Shown piece by piece: positions 1-9,553 of a stretch of 51,644 nt of DNA (position 1 is its first letter; the number at the start of each line of letters is the position of its first letter). A model generated the notes under the pieces. It was not told where the DNA came from. It saw only the letters and a program-made list of their open reading frames with translations, and ran no database searches. The translations under genes and the position numbers were made by a program. The stretch covers positions 1 to 51,644 of the forward strand of contig JAHLMN010000011.1 in the NCBI GenBank assembly GCA_018920345.1, given 5' to 3'. The stretch comes from Candidatus Aenigmatarchaeota archaeon. Its GTDB lineage: Archaea; Aenigmatarchaeota; Aenigmatarchaeia; CG10238-14.

Positions 1-111
1 CGCTTTTAGCAAAATATGATATATATCAAGTATAAAGTAATTTCATGCATCCTACATCTAAAATTAACTTGTTTTTTATTTTTTTTCTGTATTTTTTTAT
101 TATTTTTTTTA

Positions 112-150
<39 letters not shown>

Positions 151-207
151 ATGTAATTTTATTTAAAAAATCTGAAATCTTCATAATATTATTTTTTTTA
201 TTTAAAT

Positions 208-984
208 TTAATATTTTATTGCATAAATCATGCTATAAAAATTATTTAATACAAAAATTCTGTATTTCATTTTTTTCAAATGATTTAAAATAATTTTATG
301 GTTATATTTTTCGTTTATTTCATGAAATTCTAGAACTATTTTATCTATTTTTTCAAAATATTTTCTTGGTAAACTTAAAAGAACATCATATTCGCAACCC
401 TCACAATCTATTTTTAACAAATTTACTTTATTATTTATTTGATCAATAATTTTTTTCAATGTTGTTATTTCAATTAAAGTATAATTATTTTTATTTTCAA
501 TTATTTTAGTAGAATGAGCTGCTTTATTTTTTTCCGATATATAAAGTTTTTCAAAATCTTCTCTTCCACCTAATCCCTTGTTAAAAATTTTTATATTTTT
601 TAATTTATTTATTTCAACATTTTTCTTTAACAATTCAAAATTCTCTTTTAATGGTTCGAATGAATAGACTATACCTTTTTTTGCTTGAAAAGCAGCAAAA
701 GTGGAAAATATGCCTATATGAGCTCCTATATCTATAACAATGTCATTTTCTTTTATTTCAAAACCTGTAGGAGAATACAACTTTTTTATCCATATTTCGT
801 TTAATATAGTTTTATCATTAGTATCTGGTCTTATGATATATCTTAATCCATTTCTAAGAAATACGTTATTATTTTTAAAGATACCTATATAATTTAATAA
901 ATAGCTTGGCCAATTTTTTATGTTTTTAATTATACCAAAAAATATTTCAGCATTTATTAATATTTTTCTTAACATATTAATCAA
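208..984 (-). CDS. FkbM family SAM-dependent methyltransferase
   Basis: ORF with FkbM hallmarks: VIDIGAHIGIFSTFAA, YSFEPLKENFELLKKNVEIN, LLKIDCEGCEYDVL. Confidence 0.85.
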   Translation of the reverse strand: MINMLRKILINAEIFFGIIKNIKNWPSYLLNYIGIFKNNNVFLRNGLRYIIRPDTNDKTILNEIWIKKLYSPTGFEIKENDIVIDIGAHIGIFSTFAAFQAKKGIVYSFEPLKENFELLKKNVEINKLKNIKIFNKGLGGREDFEKLYISEKNKAAHSTKIIENKNNYTLIEITTLKKIIDQINNKVNLLKIDCEGCEYDVLLSLPRKYFEKIDKIVLEFHEINEKYNHKIILNHLKKMKYRIFVLNNFYSMIYAIKY

Positions 985-1015
985 TTATAAAATTTCATAT
1001 ATTTATGGTGATTTT

Positions 1016-2083
1016 TTGAAAATAGCAATATTTTTTGATATATTTGACGAGATGGGTGGTGCAGAAAAATTTGCTATTATGGTGGCAAAAAAGTTAAAGG
1101 CCGACATATATACAACTTATGTTAATTGGAATTTATTTAAAAAAGAAATGAAAGGAATAAAAGTTAAAGAAATTGGATTAACATTTAAAAATCATAAACT
1201 ATTAACCTATAGTGAAATTGCATTTAGATTTTCTCAACTAAAATTGAAAGATTATGATTTTTACATTTTTATGAGGTTATATTGTATTTCTGCTGCTAGA
1301 AACCATCATCCAAATTTATGGCTTTGCTCAAGTCCAATAAGAGCTGTTTATGATTTACATGACTTTATATATAAAAATCTAAAATTTTGGCAAAAACCGA
1401 TATTCAAATTATGGTGTTTAATCTACAAATATTTTGATAAAAAATGGGTAAAGAATTTTGATAAAATAACTGCAAATTCTAAAAATGTGGCTAAAAGATT
1501 AAAAGATTTTTATGGGTTAGATGTAGAAGTGACATATCATCCAGTAGAATTTAAAAAATATAGATATTCAGAGCCAGAAGATTATTATTTTGCACCAGGA
1601 AGATTTGTAAAAGAAAAAAGAATGGACTTGATTATAAGAGCATTCAAAAGAATGTCAAACAAAAAGTTAGTAATAGCTGGTGATGGTCCTGAAAAAGAAA
1701 TACTTTTTGAATTAGCTAAAAATTCTAAAAATATAGAATTTGTTGGAGTTGTTGATGAAAATAAAATGGTTGAATTATATTCTAAGTGTATTGCAACCAT
1801 ATATATGCCAATAAATGAGGATTACGGTCTAGTGCCAATAGAATCTATGGCGTCTGGCAAACCATGTATTGCAGCAAATGAAGGTGGACCAAAAGAAACT
1901 ATCATTCATGGTAAAACCGGATTTTTAATAGAAGCAAAGGAAGATGAAATAATAAAATATGTAAACATTTTAACAAAAGATTTGGCAAAAAAAATGAAAG
2001 ATGATTGTATTGAAAGAGCTAAAGAATTTGATATTGATATATTTATTAAAAAAATAAAAAAAATAATAAGGTCTGGTAAATAA
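1016..2083 (+). CDS. Glycosyltransferase family 4 (GT-B fold)
   Basis: ORF listed from 920; TTG at 1016 gives the typical GT4 N-terminus (MKIAIFFDIFDEMGGAEKFA). C-terminal E-x7-E region EDYGLVPIESMASGKPCIA. Confidence 0.85.
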   Translation: MKIAIFFDIFDEMGGAEKFAIMVAKKLKADIYTTYVNWNLFKKEMKGIKVKEIGLTFKNHKLLTYSEIAFRFSQLKLKDYDFYIFMRLYCISAARNHHPNLWLCSSPIRAVYDLHDFIYKNLKFWQKPIFKLWCLIYKYFDKKWVKNFDKITANSKNVAKRLKDFYGLDVEVTYHPVEFKKYRYSEPEDYYFAPGRFVKEKRMDLIIRAFKRMSNKKLVIAGDGPEKEILFELAKNSKNIEFVGVVDENKMVELYSKCIATIYMPINEDYGLVPIESMASGKPCIAANEGGPKETIIHGKTGFLIEAKEDEIIKYVNILTKDLAKKMKDDCIERAKEFDIDIFIKKIKKIIRSGK

Positions 2084-2631
2084 TGAAAATTTTAGATATA
2101 GGTTGTAGCACCATAGATAGAAAATATAAAAGTTCGAACCCTAAAGACAAAGTAATAGGTCTAGATAAATTTCATGTTAATGGTGCAGATGTATTAGCTG
2201 ATTTAGAAAAAACACTTCCGTTCAAAGATAATTCGTTTGATATGATAATTGCTAGTCATGTATTAGAACATACAAATAATTTTTTCTCTGTCATGGAAGA
2301 GATACATAGAATTTTGAAACCAAAAGGTATTTTAAAAGTTTGGGTGCCTCATTTTTCTTCTAACTTAGCTTATACAAATCCCGATCATAAAAGATTTTTT
2401 GCTGCATATACATTTGATCATTTTAAACCTGAAAATATTGAAAATTATTATTCTAAAGCAAGGTTTAATATAAGAAAAAGAAAATTAATAATTGTACATT
2501 CAGGTATATTTTATTTTTTAAACTATATATTTAATCCAATTATAAATCTGCGTATACCATTTTTTGAAAAATTCATTAATCCTTTTATAAGAGTTGATGA
2601 TATATATGTCGAAATGGAATGTATAAAATAA
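2083..2631 (+). CDS. Class I SAM-dependent methyltransferase
   Basis: ILDIGCS, LPFKDNSFDMIIASHVLEH, RILKPKG. Confidence 0.85.
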   Translation: MKILDIGCSTIDRKYKSSNPKDKVIGLDKFHVNGADVLADLEKTLPFKDNSFDMIIASHVLEHTNNFFSVMEEIHRILKPKGILKVWVPHFSSNLAYTNPDHKRFFAAYTFDHFKPENIENYYSKARFNIRKRKLIIVHSGIFYFLNYIFNPIINLRIPFFEKFINPFIRVDDIYVEMECIK

Positions 2632-2651
2632 TTAACTTCAAATAAAAATAT

Positions 2652-3578
2652 ATGCTTGTTTCAATAATAATTCCAGCTTACAATGAAGAAAAAGATATAA
2701 AAGATGTTCTAGATTCTATATCTAAACAAACATATCCAAAAGAAAAAATAGAAACTATTGTTATAGACGACAAGTCTACAGATAAAACAGTAGAAATAGC
2801 CAAGAAATATCCTGTTAAAATTATTAAAGGTAAACATAAAGGTGTCGGTGCTGCAAGAAATTTAGGAATTAAAAATTCAAAAGGAGAAATAATATTTTTT
2901 GTTGATGCTGACCAAGTTTTGGATAAAAATTATGTAAAAGAAATTGTAAATATATTTAGAGATAAAAATGTTGCTGGTGTTTCTGGGTTTGAATTATTGT
3001 ATAATAAAAACAGTTTAATTGCAAAATTATCTTATTTGAAAAAAATATTGGGTTATGAAACATCAAAACTAATTCCATTGAGTGCCGTAAGAAAAGAAAT
3101 AATTCAAAAAGTCGGATTTATCAATCCTAAATTTGGTATGTACGATGATTGGGAATTTGCAAAAAGAGTATCAGAAAAATATAAAATAATTAGGACAAAA
3201 AAAGCAAAATTTTACCATAAAGAGCCAGATGACCTTAAAAAAATTTATAGACAATGCAAATGGACAGCTAAATCTAACATATTTTTATTGAAAAGAAAGG
3301 AATATAAAAAAGCATTAATTAATTTTGGATTCATATTATTAAACTCTATTCTTCCTGTATATATTTTACTTTTATTTTTGCAAAAACCATTTAATTTGCT
3401 TGGGGCTTTAGGTTTATTAGTTTTCTTAATAGTAGAATTATCAAGAAGTTTTAAAATGTTTAAAATAACAAAATGGAAAGAATCTTTTTTAACGCCAATT
3501 TATGATTGTTTTTATATGATTCTGGTAATAGTCGGGTTGATAGATGCATTGGTGCATAGAGAAAGTTTCGGTATATAA
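2652..3578 (+). CDS. Glycosyltransferase family 2
   Basis: VSIIIPAYNEEKDI, IDDKSTDKT, GVGAARNLGIKNSKGEIIFFVDADQ. Confidence 0.9.
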   Translation: MLVSIIIPAYNEEKDIKDVLDSISKQTYPKEKIETIVIDDKSTDKTVEIAKKYPVKIIKGKHKGVGAARNLGIKNSKGEIIFFVDADQVLDKNYVKEIVNIFRDKNVAGVSGFELLYNKNSLIAKLSYLKKILGYETSKLIPLSAVRKEIIQKVGFINPKFGMYDDWEFAKRVSEKYKIIRTKKAKFYHKEPDDLKKIYRQCKWTAKSNIFLLKRKEYKKALINFGFILLNSILPVYILLLFLQKPFNLLGALGLLVFLIVELSRSFKMFKITKWKESFLTPIYDCFYMILVIVGLIDALVHRESFGI

Positions 3579-3606
3579 ATTTATTTTTAAAATTTTATAT
3601 ATAATT

Positions 3607-4350
3607 ATGATAGAAAAAATAAGAAGATTTATAAAATCAATTTTTGTTTTTAAAAATTGGATCATGTATTCTTTAGATATAATAAAAAAAAATAATTATT
3701 TAATTTTGAAAACAAGAAAAGGTATAAATTACAAAGTTAGAAAAAATACAGCAGACAAAGGTATTATTCTAGAAATATTTTTTGATAAAGTATATACACC
3801 TGATGGATTTGAAATAGAAGAGAACGATTTAGTAATAGATATAGGTGCACACATAGGTGTTTTTTCCTTGTTTGCATCAACATACACAAAAAATAAAATA
3901 TTTTCATTTGAACCATTACCAGAAAATTTTGATCTATTAAAAGAAAACGTAGAATTTAACAAAAAAAATAATATAAGAATATTTAACTTGGGTGTTTGTG
4001 GAAAAAAAGGGAAAAGATACATATTTTATGATGATTCCAATACAGGTGGTCATTCTCTCTTCAAAAAAAGTAGTAAAAAATTTTTGATAAAATGTATAAC
4101 TTTAGACGAAATTTTTGACAATTTTAAAATAGAAAGATGTGATTTTTTAAAAATTGATTGTGAAGGTTGTGAATATGAAATAATTTTTTATTCAAAAAAA
4201 AATACATTAAAAAAGATTTCAAAAATATCAATGGAAATACATCAAGTTAGAAAAAATAAAATTATTAAATTAGAAAAAATTTTAAAATCTGTAGGCTTTG
4301 AAGTAATTAAAAAAAATAAAATGTTATATGCTAAGAGATTTAATTTTTAA
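3607..4350 (+). CDS. FkbM family methyltransferase (paralogue of the 208-984 gene)
   Basis: LVIDIGAHIGVFSLFAS, FSFEPLPENFDLLKENVEFN, FLKIDCEGCEYEII; internal ATG at 3607 (MIEKIRRF) more plausible than 3544, which overlaps the previous gene. Confidence 0.85.
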   Translation: MIEKIRRFIKSIFVFKNWIMYSLDIIKKNNYLILKTRKGINYKVRKNTADKGIILEIFFDKVYTPDGFEIEENDLVIDIGAHIGVFSLFASTYTKNKIFSFEPLPENFDLLKENVEFNKKNNIRIFNLGVCGKKGKRYIFYDDSNTGGHSLFKKSSKKFLIKCITLDEIFDNFKIERCDFLKIDCEGCEYEIIFYSKKNTLKKISKISMEIHQVRKNKIIKLEKILKSVGFEVIKKNKMLYAKRFNF

Positions 4351-4366
4351 AATCAAATAAATTTTA

Positions 4367-5437
4367 ATGAAAATAGGAATTATTCATCCCTATCAAAGAT
4401 GTAAAGGTGGTGGTGAAAGAATTTGTTGTTATTTAGCATATCATCTACTTAAAAAAGGTTTTGATATATCTATATTTTCTGACCAAAAAGAATTAGCTTA
4501 TCCAGAAATTTTTATTAAAAAAATGCCAAAAGTAGTTTTACCAAAAATAAAATTAAATTTTATGAATACAAAAAATCTTGAATTATATAAACATTGGATA
4601 TATCCTTTCTTATTTGATTACAAAGATTTTGACATACTAATAGATACTATGGGGTCGTCTTTGATTCATGCAAAAATAAATAAAAAAGTTAAAATATTTT
4701 ATTTTCATTTTCCAACAACAAAAAAATTTCTAAATCCTAATATAAAATTTCCAAAAAGCATATATTATGATTTTAAAGATTTTTTTGATAAAATTTCATT
4801 AAAAATAAAAAGTGAAATAAAATTTGCGTGTAATTCAAATTATATAAAAATTCTTTTGGAAAAAAATTATAATATAAATGCAGAAGTGATAAGACCTCCA
4901 GTAGATACTAATTTCTTCGTTCCAACAAAAAAACCGAAAGAAGATTTTATTTTATTAACTGGAAGGATAAGAAGGTTTAAAAAATTTGAATTAGCATTAA
5001 AATATCTTAAAGGAGAAAATGTAATAATAGCAGGTCAAATAAATGAAATTGACTATTTTAATGAATTAAAAAAGAATTTTCCTTTCGTTAAATTTGAAAC
5101 AAACATAAATGATTCAAAATTAAAATATTTATATCAAAATTGTAAAGCATATATATTTACAAATTGGGAAGAACACTTCGGAATTGTACCTTTTGAAGCT
5201 ATGAGTTGTGAAAGGAAAGTTATAGTTCCAGAATTTTGTGGAGCCAGCGAACTAATAGAAGATGGTGTTAATGGATTTATAGTAAAAAAAGATTTTTCTA
5301 ATTTTAATGAAGTAATTAATAATTTATTAAATAGTGGGAAAGAAATAGAGAAAAATGCTAGGAATACTGTAGTAAAAAATTTATCTTTAAATGTTTTTGG
5401 AAAAAAATTTGAAAATTTATTGAGTGAATTCATATGA
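4367..5437 (+). CDS. Glycosyltransferase family 4
   Basis: MKIGIIHPYQRCKGGGERICCYLA; EEHFGIVPFEAMSCERKVIVPEFCGASELIEDG. Confidence 0.88.
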   Translation: MKIGIIHPYQRCKGGGERICCYLAYHLLKKGFDISIFSDQKELAYPEIFIKKMPKVVLPKIKLNFMNTKNLELYKHWIYPFLFDYKDFDILIDTMGSSLIHAKINKKVKIFYFHFPTTKKFLNPNIKFPKSIYYDFKDFFDKISLKIKSEIKFACNSNYIKILLEKNYNINAEVIRPPVDTNFFVPTKKPKEDFILLTGRIRRFKKFELALKYLKGENVIIAGQINEIDYFNELKKNFPFVKFETNINDSKLKYLYQNCKAYIFTNWEEHFGIVPFEAMSCERKVIVPEFCGASELIEDGVNGFIVKKDFSNFNEVINNLLNSGKEIEKNARNTVVKNLSLNVFGKKFENLLSEFI

Positions 5438-6633
5438 AAATTTTTCTTTCAAATCAATATTTTTATCAGGCAGGTGGCACAGAAACAATGTTCTTTAAAT
5501 TACTAAATTTTCTAAAAAATGAAGGTCATGAAGTAGTAACATTAAGTGTTTTTTCAGAGAAAAACATTAAAATTAATGGAGTTAAATCATATTTTACAAA
5601 ATCTTATCTTCAGCAGAATAAACTTAAAATTCCTTTAAATAGAATTTTTAATTTACATGCTTACAGAGTAACAAAAAAAATAATTGAAAAAGAAAAACCT
5701 GATATAGCTCATTTCTATAATACTAGCTTAATGTCACCTAGTCCAATAATAGCATTTTTAGAAAAAAATTTACCTGTAATTAAAACCTTCAATGATTATG
5801 AACATATTTGCCCTGACAGCAGTAAAACAAAATGGTCTAAATTTTGTAATAAAGAAATGTCTTTTATAAATTGTTTTAGTTGTGACAGAAGAAATGTAAA
5901 TCCAAGTATACCAGTAATAATATATTATAATACATTAATAAAAAAATTTGAGCTGAATATTTTTAAAAAAATTCATTGTGTTTCTATATGTAAAATAATT
6001 CAAAATGCATTAATGCAATCAAAAATTAGATCAGAATTGATTTACCAAAGTATAGATATACCAAAACAAGTTCCAAAAATTAATTTTACAGGAAATATAT
6101 TGTATGCAGGAAGATTATCTAAAGAAAAAGGTGTTAAATATTTAATAAAATCTTTAACTATTGTTAAAAAGGAATTTCCTAGAGTTAAATTATTGATAGC
6201 TGGAGATGGGCCTGAAAGATCATATTTAGAAAAACTTGTAAAAAAATTAAAATTAGAAAATAATATCAAATTTCTGGGTTGGCTAAATAAAGAAAATCTA
6301 AAAAATCTTTATGAAAATGTTGATTTTATTGTTCTACCATCTATTTGGCAAGAACCTTTTGGATTAACTGGATTGGAAGCTATGTCTTATGGTAGGCCTG
6401 TCATAGCTTTTAATGTAGGAGGAATAAGCGAATATGTTATAAACAATAAAAATGGTTTTCTTGTAGATGTTTTTGATATAAAATCATTAGGAGAAAAAAT
6501 TAAAATATTATTGAACGATAAAAAAACTCTTTTAGAATTTTCGAAAGAATCAATAAAAAAGTCAAAAGAATTTTCAGATGATATATTTTTCAAAAAAATA
6601 AAAAAACTTTATTCAAAGGTGATGCTATATTAA
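5434..6633 (+). CDS. Glycosyltransferase family 4
   Basis: QAGGTETMFFKLLNFL; LYAGRLSKEKGVKYLIKSL; EPFGLTGLEAMSYGRPVIAFNVGGISEYV. Confidence 0.9.
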   Translation: MKIFLSNQYFYQAGGTETMFFKLLNFLKNEGHEVVTLSVFSEKNIKINGVKSYFTKSYLQQNKLKIPLNRIFNLHAYRVTKKIIEKEKPDIAHFYNTSLMSPSPIIAFLEKNLPVIKTFNDYEHICPDSSKTKWSKFCNKEMSFINCFSCDRRNVNPSIPVIIYYNTLIKKFELNIFKKIHCVSICKIIQNALMQSKIRSELIYQSIDIPKQVPKINFTGNILYAGRLSKEKGVKYLIKSLTIVKKEFPRVKLLIAGDGPERSYLEKLVKKLKLENNIKFLGWLNKENLKNLYENVDFIVLPSIWQEPFGLTGLEAMSYGRPVIAFNVGGISEYVINNKNGFLVDVFDIKSLGEKIKILLNDKKTLLEFSKESIKKSKEFSDDIFFKKIKKLYSKVMLY

Positions 6634-7753
6634 ATATTGGATATTCATATTATCTGTTTTGGTCTTTTTGTTTTTTCTTTTCAATTTTGTTGTGGATGAA
6701 AACAAAAATTATTTTTCTGTGGATGAAAAAATACACATAAACAATTCTGAATATATTGTGAAAAATAAATATTTTATTAATGAACCTAAAAAATATTTGG
6801 ATTTTCCTGCGCCAACAACACCTTTAGCAAACATTTTCTTTTCTTTATTTATTTTTATATCTAAAGACATAGTTTTTTTAAGGCTAGTAAATATTCTAAT
6901 TTCAATATTATGTATAGTTATTTTTTCAAAGATATTAAATGAGTTAAAAATAAAAGATGATTTTAAAATTTTGTCTTTTTTTACTTTTCCATATTTTATT
7001 ATGTTGTCTCAAATAGTTATGACAGATATTTTTGCTTTGCTAATGGCATTAATTTCTGTTTATTATTTCGTAAAATATGAGAAAGATTTAAAAAAATATA
7101 ATTTATTGCTTTCATCTTTGTTTTTTTGTCTATCTTTCTTCTCAAGACAATATTATATTTTTGTTGGTCTATCCCATTTGTTTTATCTTTTCATAAAAAA
7201 TAAAAAAGACATTTTATTCTATTCAATATTTTTAATTCCAATAATAATTTACATTTTTTTTCAAAAAGGATTAACACCGATAGAATTTAGAAATTCTTAT
7301 AATATTAATTTTTTCCCAATAAAATTTTTTATAATATCATCAATTGGATTTTATTTTTTTCCACAAATTATGAAAATAAAAATTAACATAAACTATTTAA
7401 TAATTTTGATCTTTTTAATACTTTTAGTTTTTCTCAAAATAATAGAAATTTCTTGTGTAGGCATTTCATGTAGATTAATAAATAATATTGTTTTTGGTAT
7501 CATTTTTTCTTTTTTAGGTATTTTACTAATCTTTGATTTTACAAAAAATAAAATTAAAAAAATTACATTTTCTTTTTATTTAATATTCTTTGTCATAGAA
7601 CAATTTTTCAATTCAATGCCTTATGACAGATATTTTTTAAGTATATATTGGGTCTTGATAATATTTTCTGACAAAAAATTATCAAAAATTCAATTTTTGT
7701 ATTTCTTAATTTTATCAACAGTTTATATTTTTTACAAGCTATTTTTTATTTAA
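6629..7753 (+). CDS. Multi-TM membrane protein, possible GT-C (Alg10-like or GT39-like) glycosyltransferase
   Basis: Multiple TM segments and an early acidic loop (VDENKNYFSVDEKIH). Provided ORF starts at 6659; a Shine-Dalgarno GGTGAT (6618-6623) lies 5 nt before ATT at 6629 in the same frame, giving (M)KYWIFILSVLVFLFF. Confidence 0.5.
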   Translation: MKYWIFILSVLVFLFFLFNFVVDENKNYFSVDEKIHINNSEYIVKNKYFINEPKKYLDFPAPTTPLANIFFSLFIFISKDIVFLRLVNILISILCIVIFSKILNELKIKDDFKILSFFTFPYFIMLSQIVMTDIFALLMALISVYYFVKYEKDLKKYNLLLSSLFFCLSFFSRQYYIFVGLSHLFYLFIKNKKDILFYSIFLIPIIIYIFFQKGLTPIEFRNSYNINFFPIKFFIISSIGFYFFPQIMKIKININYLIILIFLILLVFLKIIEISCVGISCRLINNIVFGIIFSFLGILLIFDFTKNKIKKITFSFYLIFFVIEQFFNSMPYDRYFLSIYWVLIIFSDKKLSKIQFLYFLILSTVYIFYKLFFI

Positions 7754-9432
7754 ATCAATTTTTCAACAGGTATTAGATTTTTTCCAGTATAATTTAATTC
7801 ATAAATTATTATACCATCACAACCTCCTTGTGACATACATTGATTTAGATTTGGTCCTGTTTCATAAACTTTGACAAAATCTGTTGGGTTATTTTCTAAA
7901 TATCTTACAAAACTTATCGGATGTCTTTCACTTAACTTTGCATCATCCCAAGCTATCAAAGATTTTTGTATAAACAAGTGTGTTGCATTTTGCATATGAA
8001 GAACAGAAAGCATCAAAGTATTATTTTGACTTAAAACAACATCCGGTCCTCCAGCTGCTATGTTTCTATCACAATTGTAACCTGCTGCAGGCATATAAAT
8101 TATTGCACCTAACCTAGCGTCTTTAGGTGTATTTTTCTTCACCCAATCACATGCCTGTAAAAATTCAGGTGAGAATTTTTTAACTAAATTCATTGTCTTT
8201 ATTTTTTGATTAAAATTCATGAAAGATATGAAGATTATAAATAAAAAGAAAATTATTGATATTAACTTTATATTTTTTTCCAAAAAATCATATATATTTT
8301 TTAAATAAATTGAAGCTATTAATGCCATTATTGGAACTAATGGCATTATCCATCTTGCAGTATCTTCAGCCCTAGATTTAAATGCAATATAATAAATTGG
8401 AAGAAATGAAATAAATACTAAAAGAGTTAATATTCTTTCTTTTTCTCTTTTTGTAGTAAAATAAAATAAACCTAAGAAAAAGAATAATGGTAAAAACCAT
8501 AAATATCCATAAGCAAATTCAAAATAATTTTGCATTCCCAATTTGAAAGGAGTCATTTCTGTACCTACTTGAACTGTTCTTCCTTCCATTTGATATTTTG
8601 GTTCATATTTTATTTTTGTTAGATTACATTTGTCTACTGAAAAAAATGGTATAAAGGCAGAGCATATAGGTGTTTTGTAAAGAATCAAATTTCTTAGGAA
8701 AAAACCTGAAGTTACTAAAATTATTAAAACAAAGATCGGCAAAAATTTTATAATTACTTTTAGATTTTTTTCTAAAAAAATTTCATATAACAAAAATATA
8801 CCAAAAATAGTAGGAACCATTGCATAACCAGAAGTTTTACCTAAAACAAGTAAACCTCCGAAAATTCCAGCAAGTAAGCCAAATTTTTTGTCATTATTTT
8901 TCAAGTATAAAACGAAGGATAGCACAAAAAAAGTAAAATAAAATGTCATCATTGCATCTTTATAATTCAAAACTGAATATGTAACAACAGAAGGTGTTGT
9001 AACTGTTATAACAGCAGTAAAAAAAGCTATTGTTTTATTATTGAAAATTTTTTTACCTAAAAAATATGAAATATAACCTACGCATATGACTCCTATGAAT
9101 GGAGGTAAGACTTTGATTACAATATCAGATCTAAAGATCATGAATAAACTCGCTCCCAATAAATGCCATAAGGGATTGTCAGAAACACCCATTTCACCTA
9201 AAGGATTGCTATAATAAGGATGCCATTTTGGATAATCAACATTTAAACCAATATATCTTTGAAGCATTCCATGATATCCTTCGTCACCAAAAGCTATAGG
9301 ATTAGTTAACGTAACCCTAAGTTGAAGAATAAAAAGAGCAAGTAAGAATATAGAAAGTATTAACAATTCAGGGTTTTTTATTTCAAATTCTATTTCTTCA
9401 TCTTTTTTTTGTTTTTCTTGTTTTTTTGCCAT
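7750..9432 (-). CDS. GT39/ArnT-PMT-like membrane glycosyltransferase
   Basis: Large polytopic protein, N-terminal FGDEGYHGMLQRYIG loop, alternating TM segments, C-terminal soluble domain. Confidence 0.7.
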   Translation of the reverse strand: MAKKQEKQKKDEEIEFEIKNPELLILSIFLLALFILQLRVTLTNPIAFGDEGYHGMLQRYIGLNVDYPKWHPYYSNPLGEMGVSDNPLWHLLGASLFMIFRSDIVIKVLPPFIGVICVGYISYFLGKKIFNNKTIAFFTAVITVTTPSVVTYSVLNYKDAMMTFYFTFFVLSFVLYLKNNDKKFGLLAGIFGGLLVLGKTSGYAMVPTIFGIFLLYEIFLEKNLKVIIKFLPIFVLIILVTSGFFLRNLILYKTPICSAFIPFFSVDKCNLTKIKYEPKYQMEGRTVQVGTEMTPFKLGMQNYFEFAYGYLWFLPLFFFLGLFYFTTKREKERILTLLVFISFLPIYYIAFKSRAEDTARWIMPLVPIMALIASIYLKNIYDFLEKNIKLISIIFFLFIIFISFMNFNQKIKTMNLVKKFSPEFLQACDWVKKNTPKDARLGAIIYMPAAGYNCDRNIAAGGPDVVLSQNNTLMLSVLHMQNATHLFIQKSLIAWDDAKLSERHPISFVRYLENNPTDFVKVYETGPNLNQCMSQGGCDGIIIYELNYTGKNLIPVEKLI

Positions 9433-9553
9433 TTCTATCAGTCTTAATAATTATTATAAGAATATTATTTATAGATTAAAATTTTTGAAAATGTTTAAAG
9501 TATAAGAGTTTAATTTTTATTTGTGTCTTATAATATAATATAACGGTGTTATA

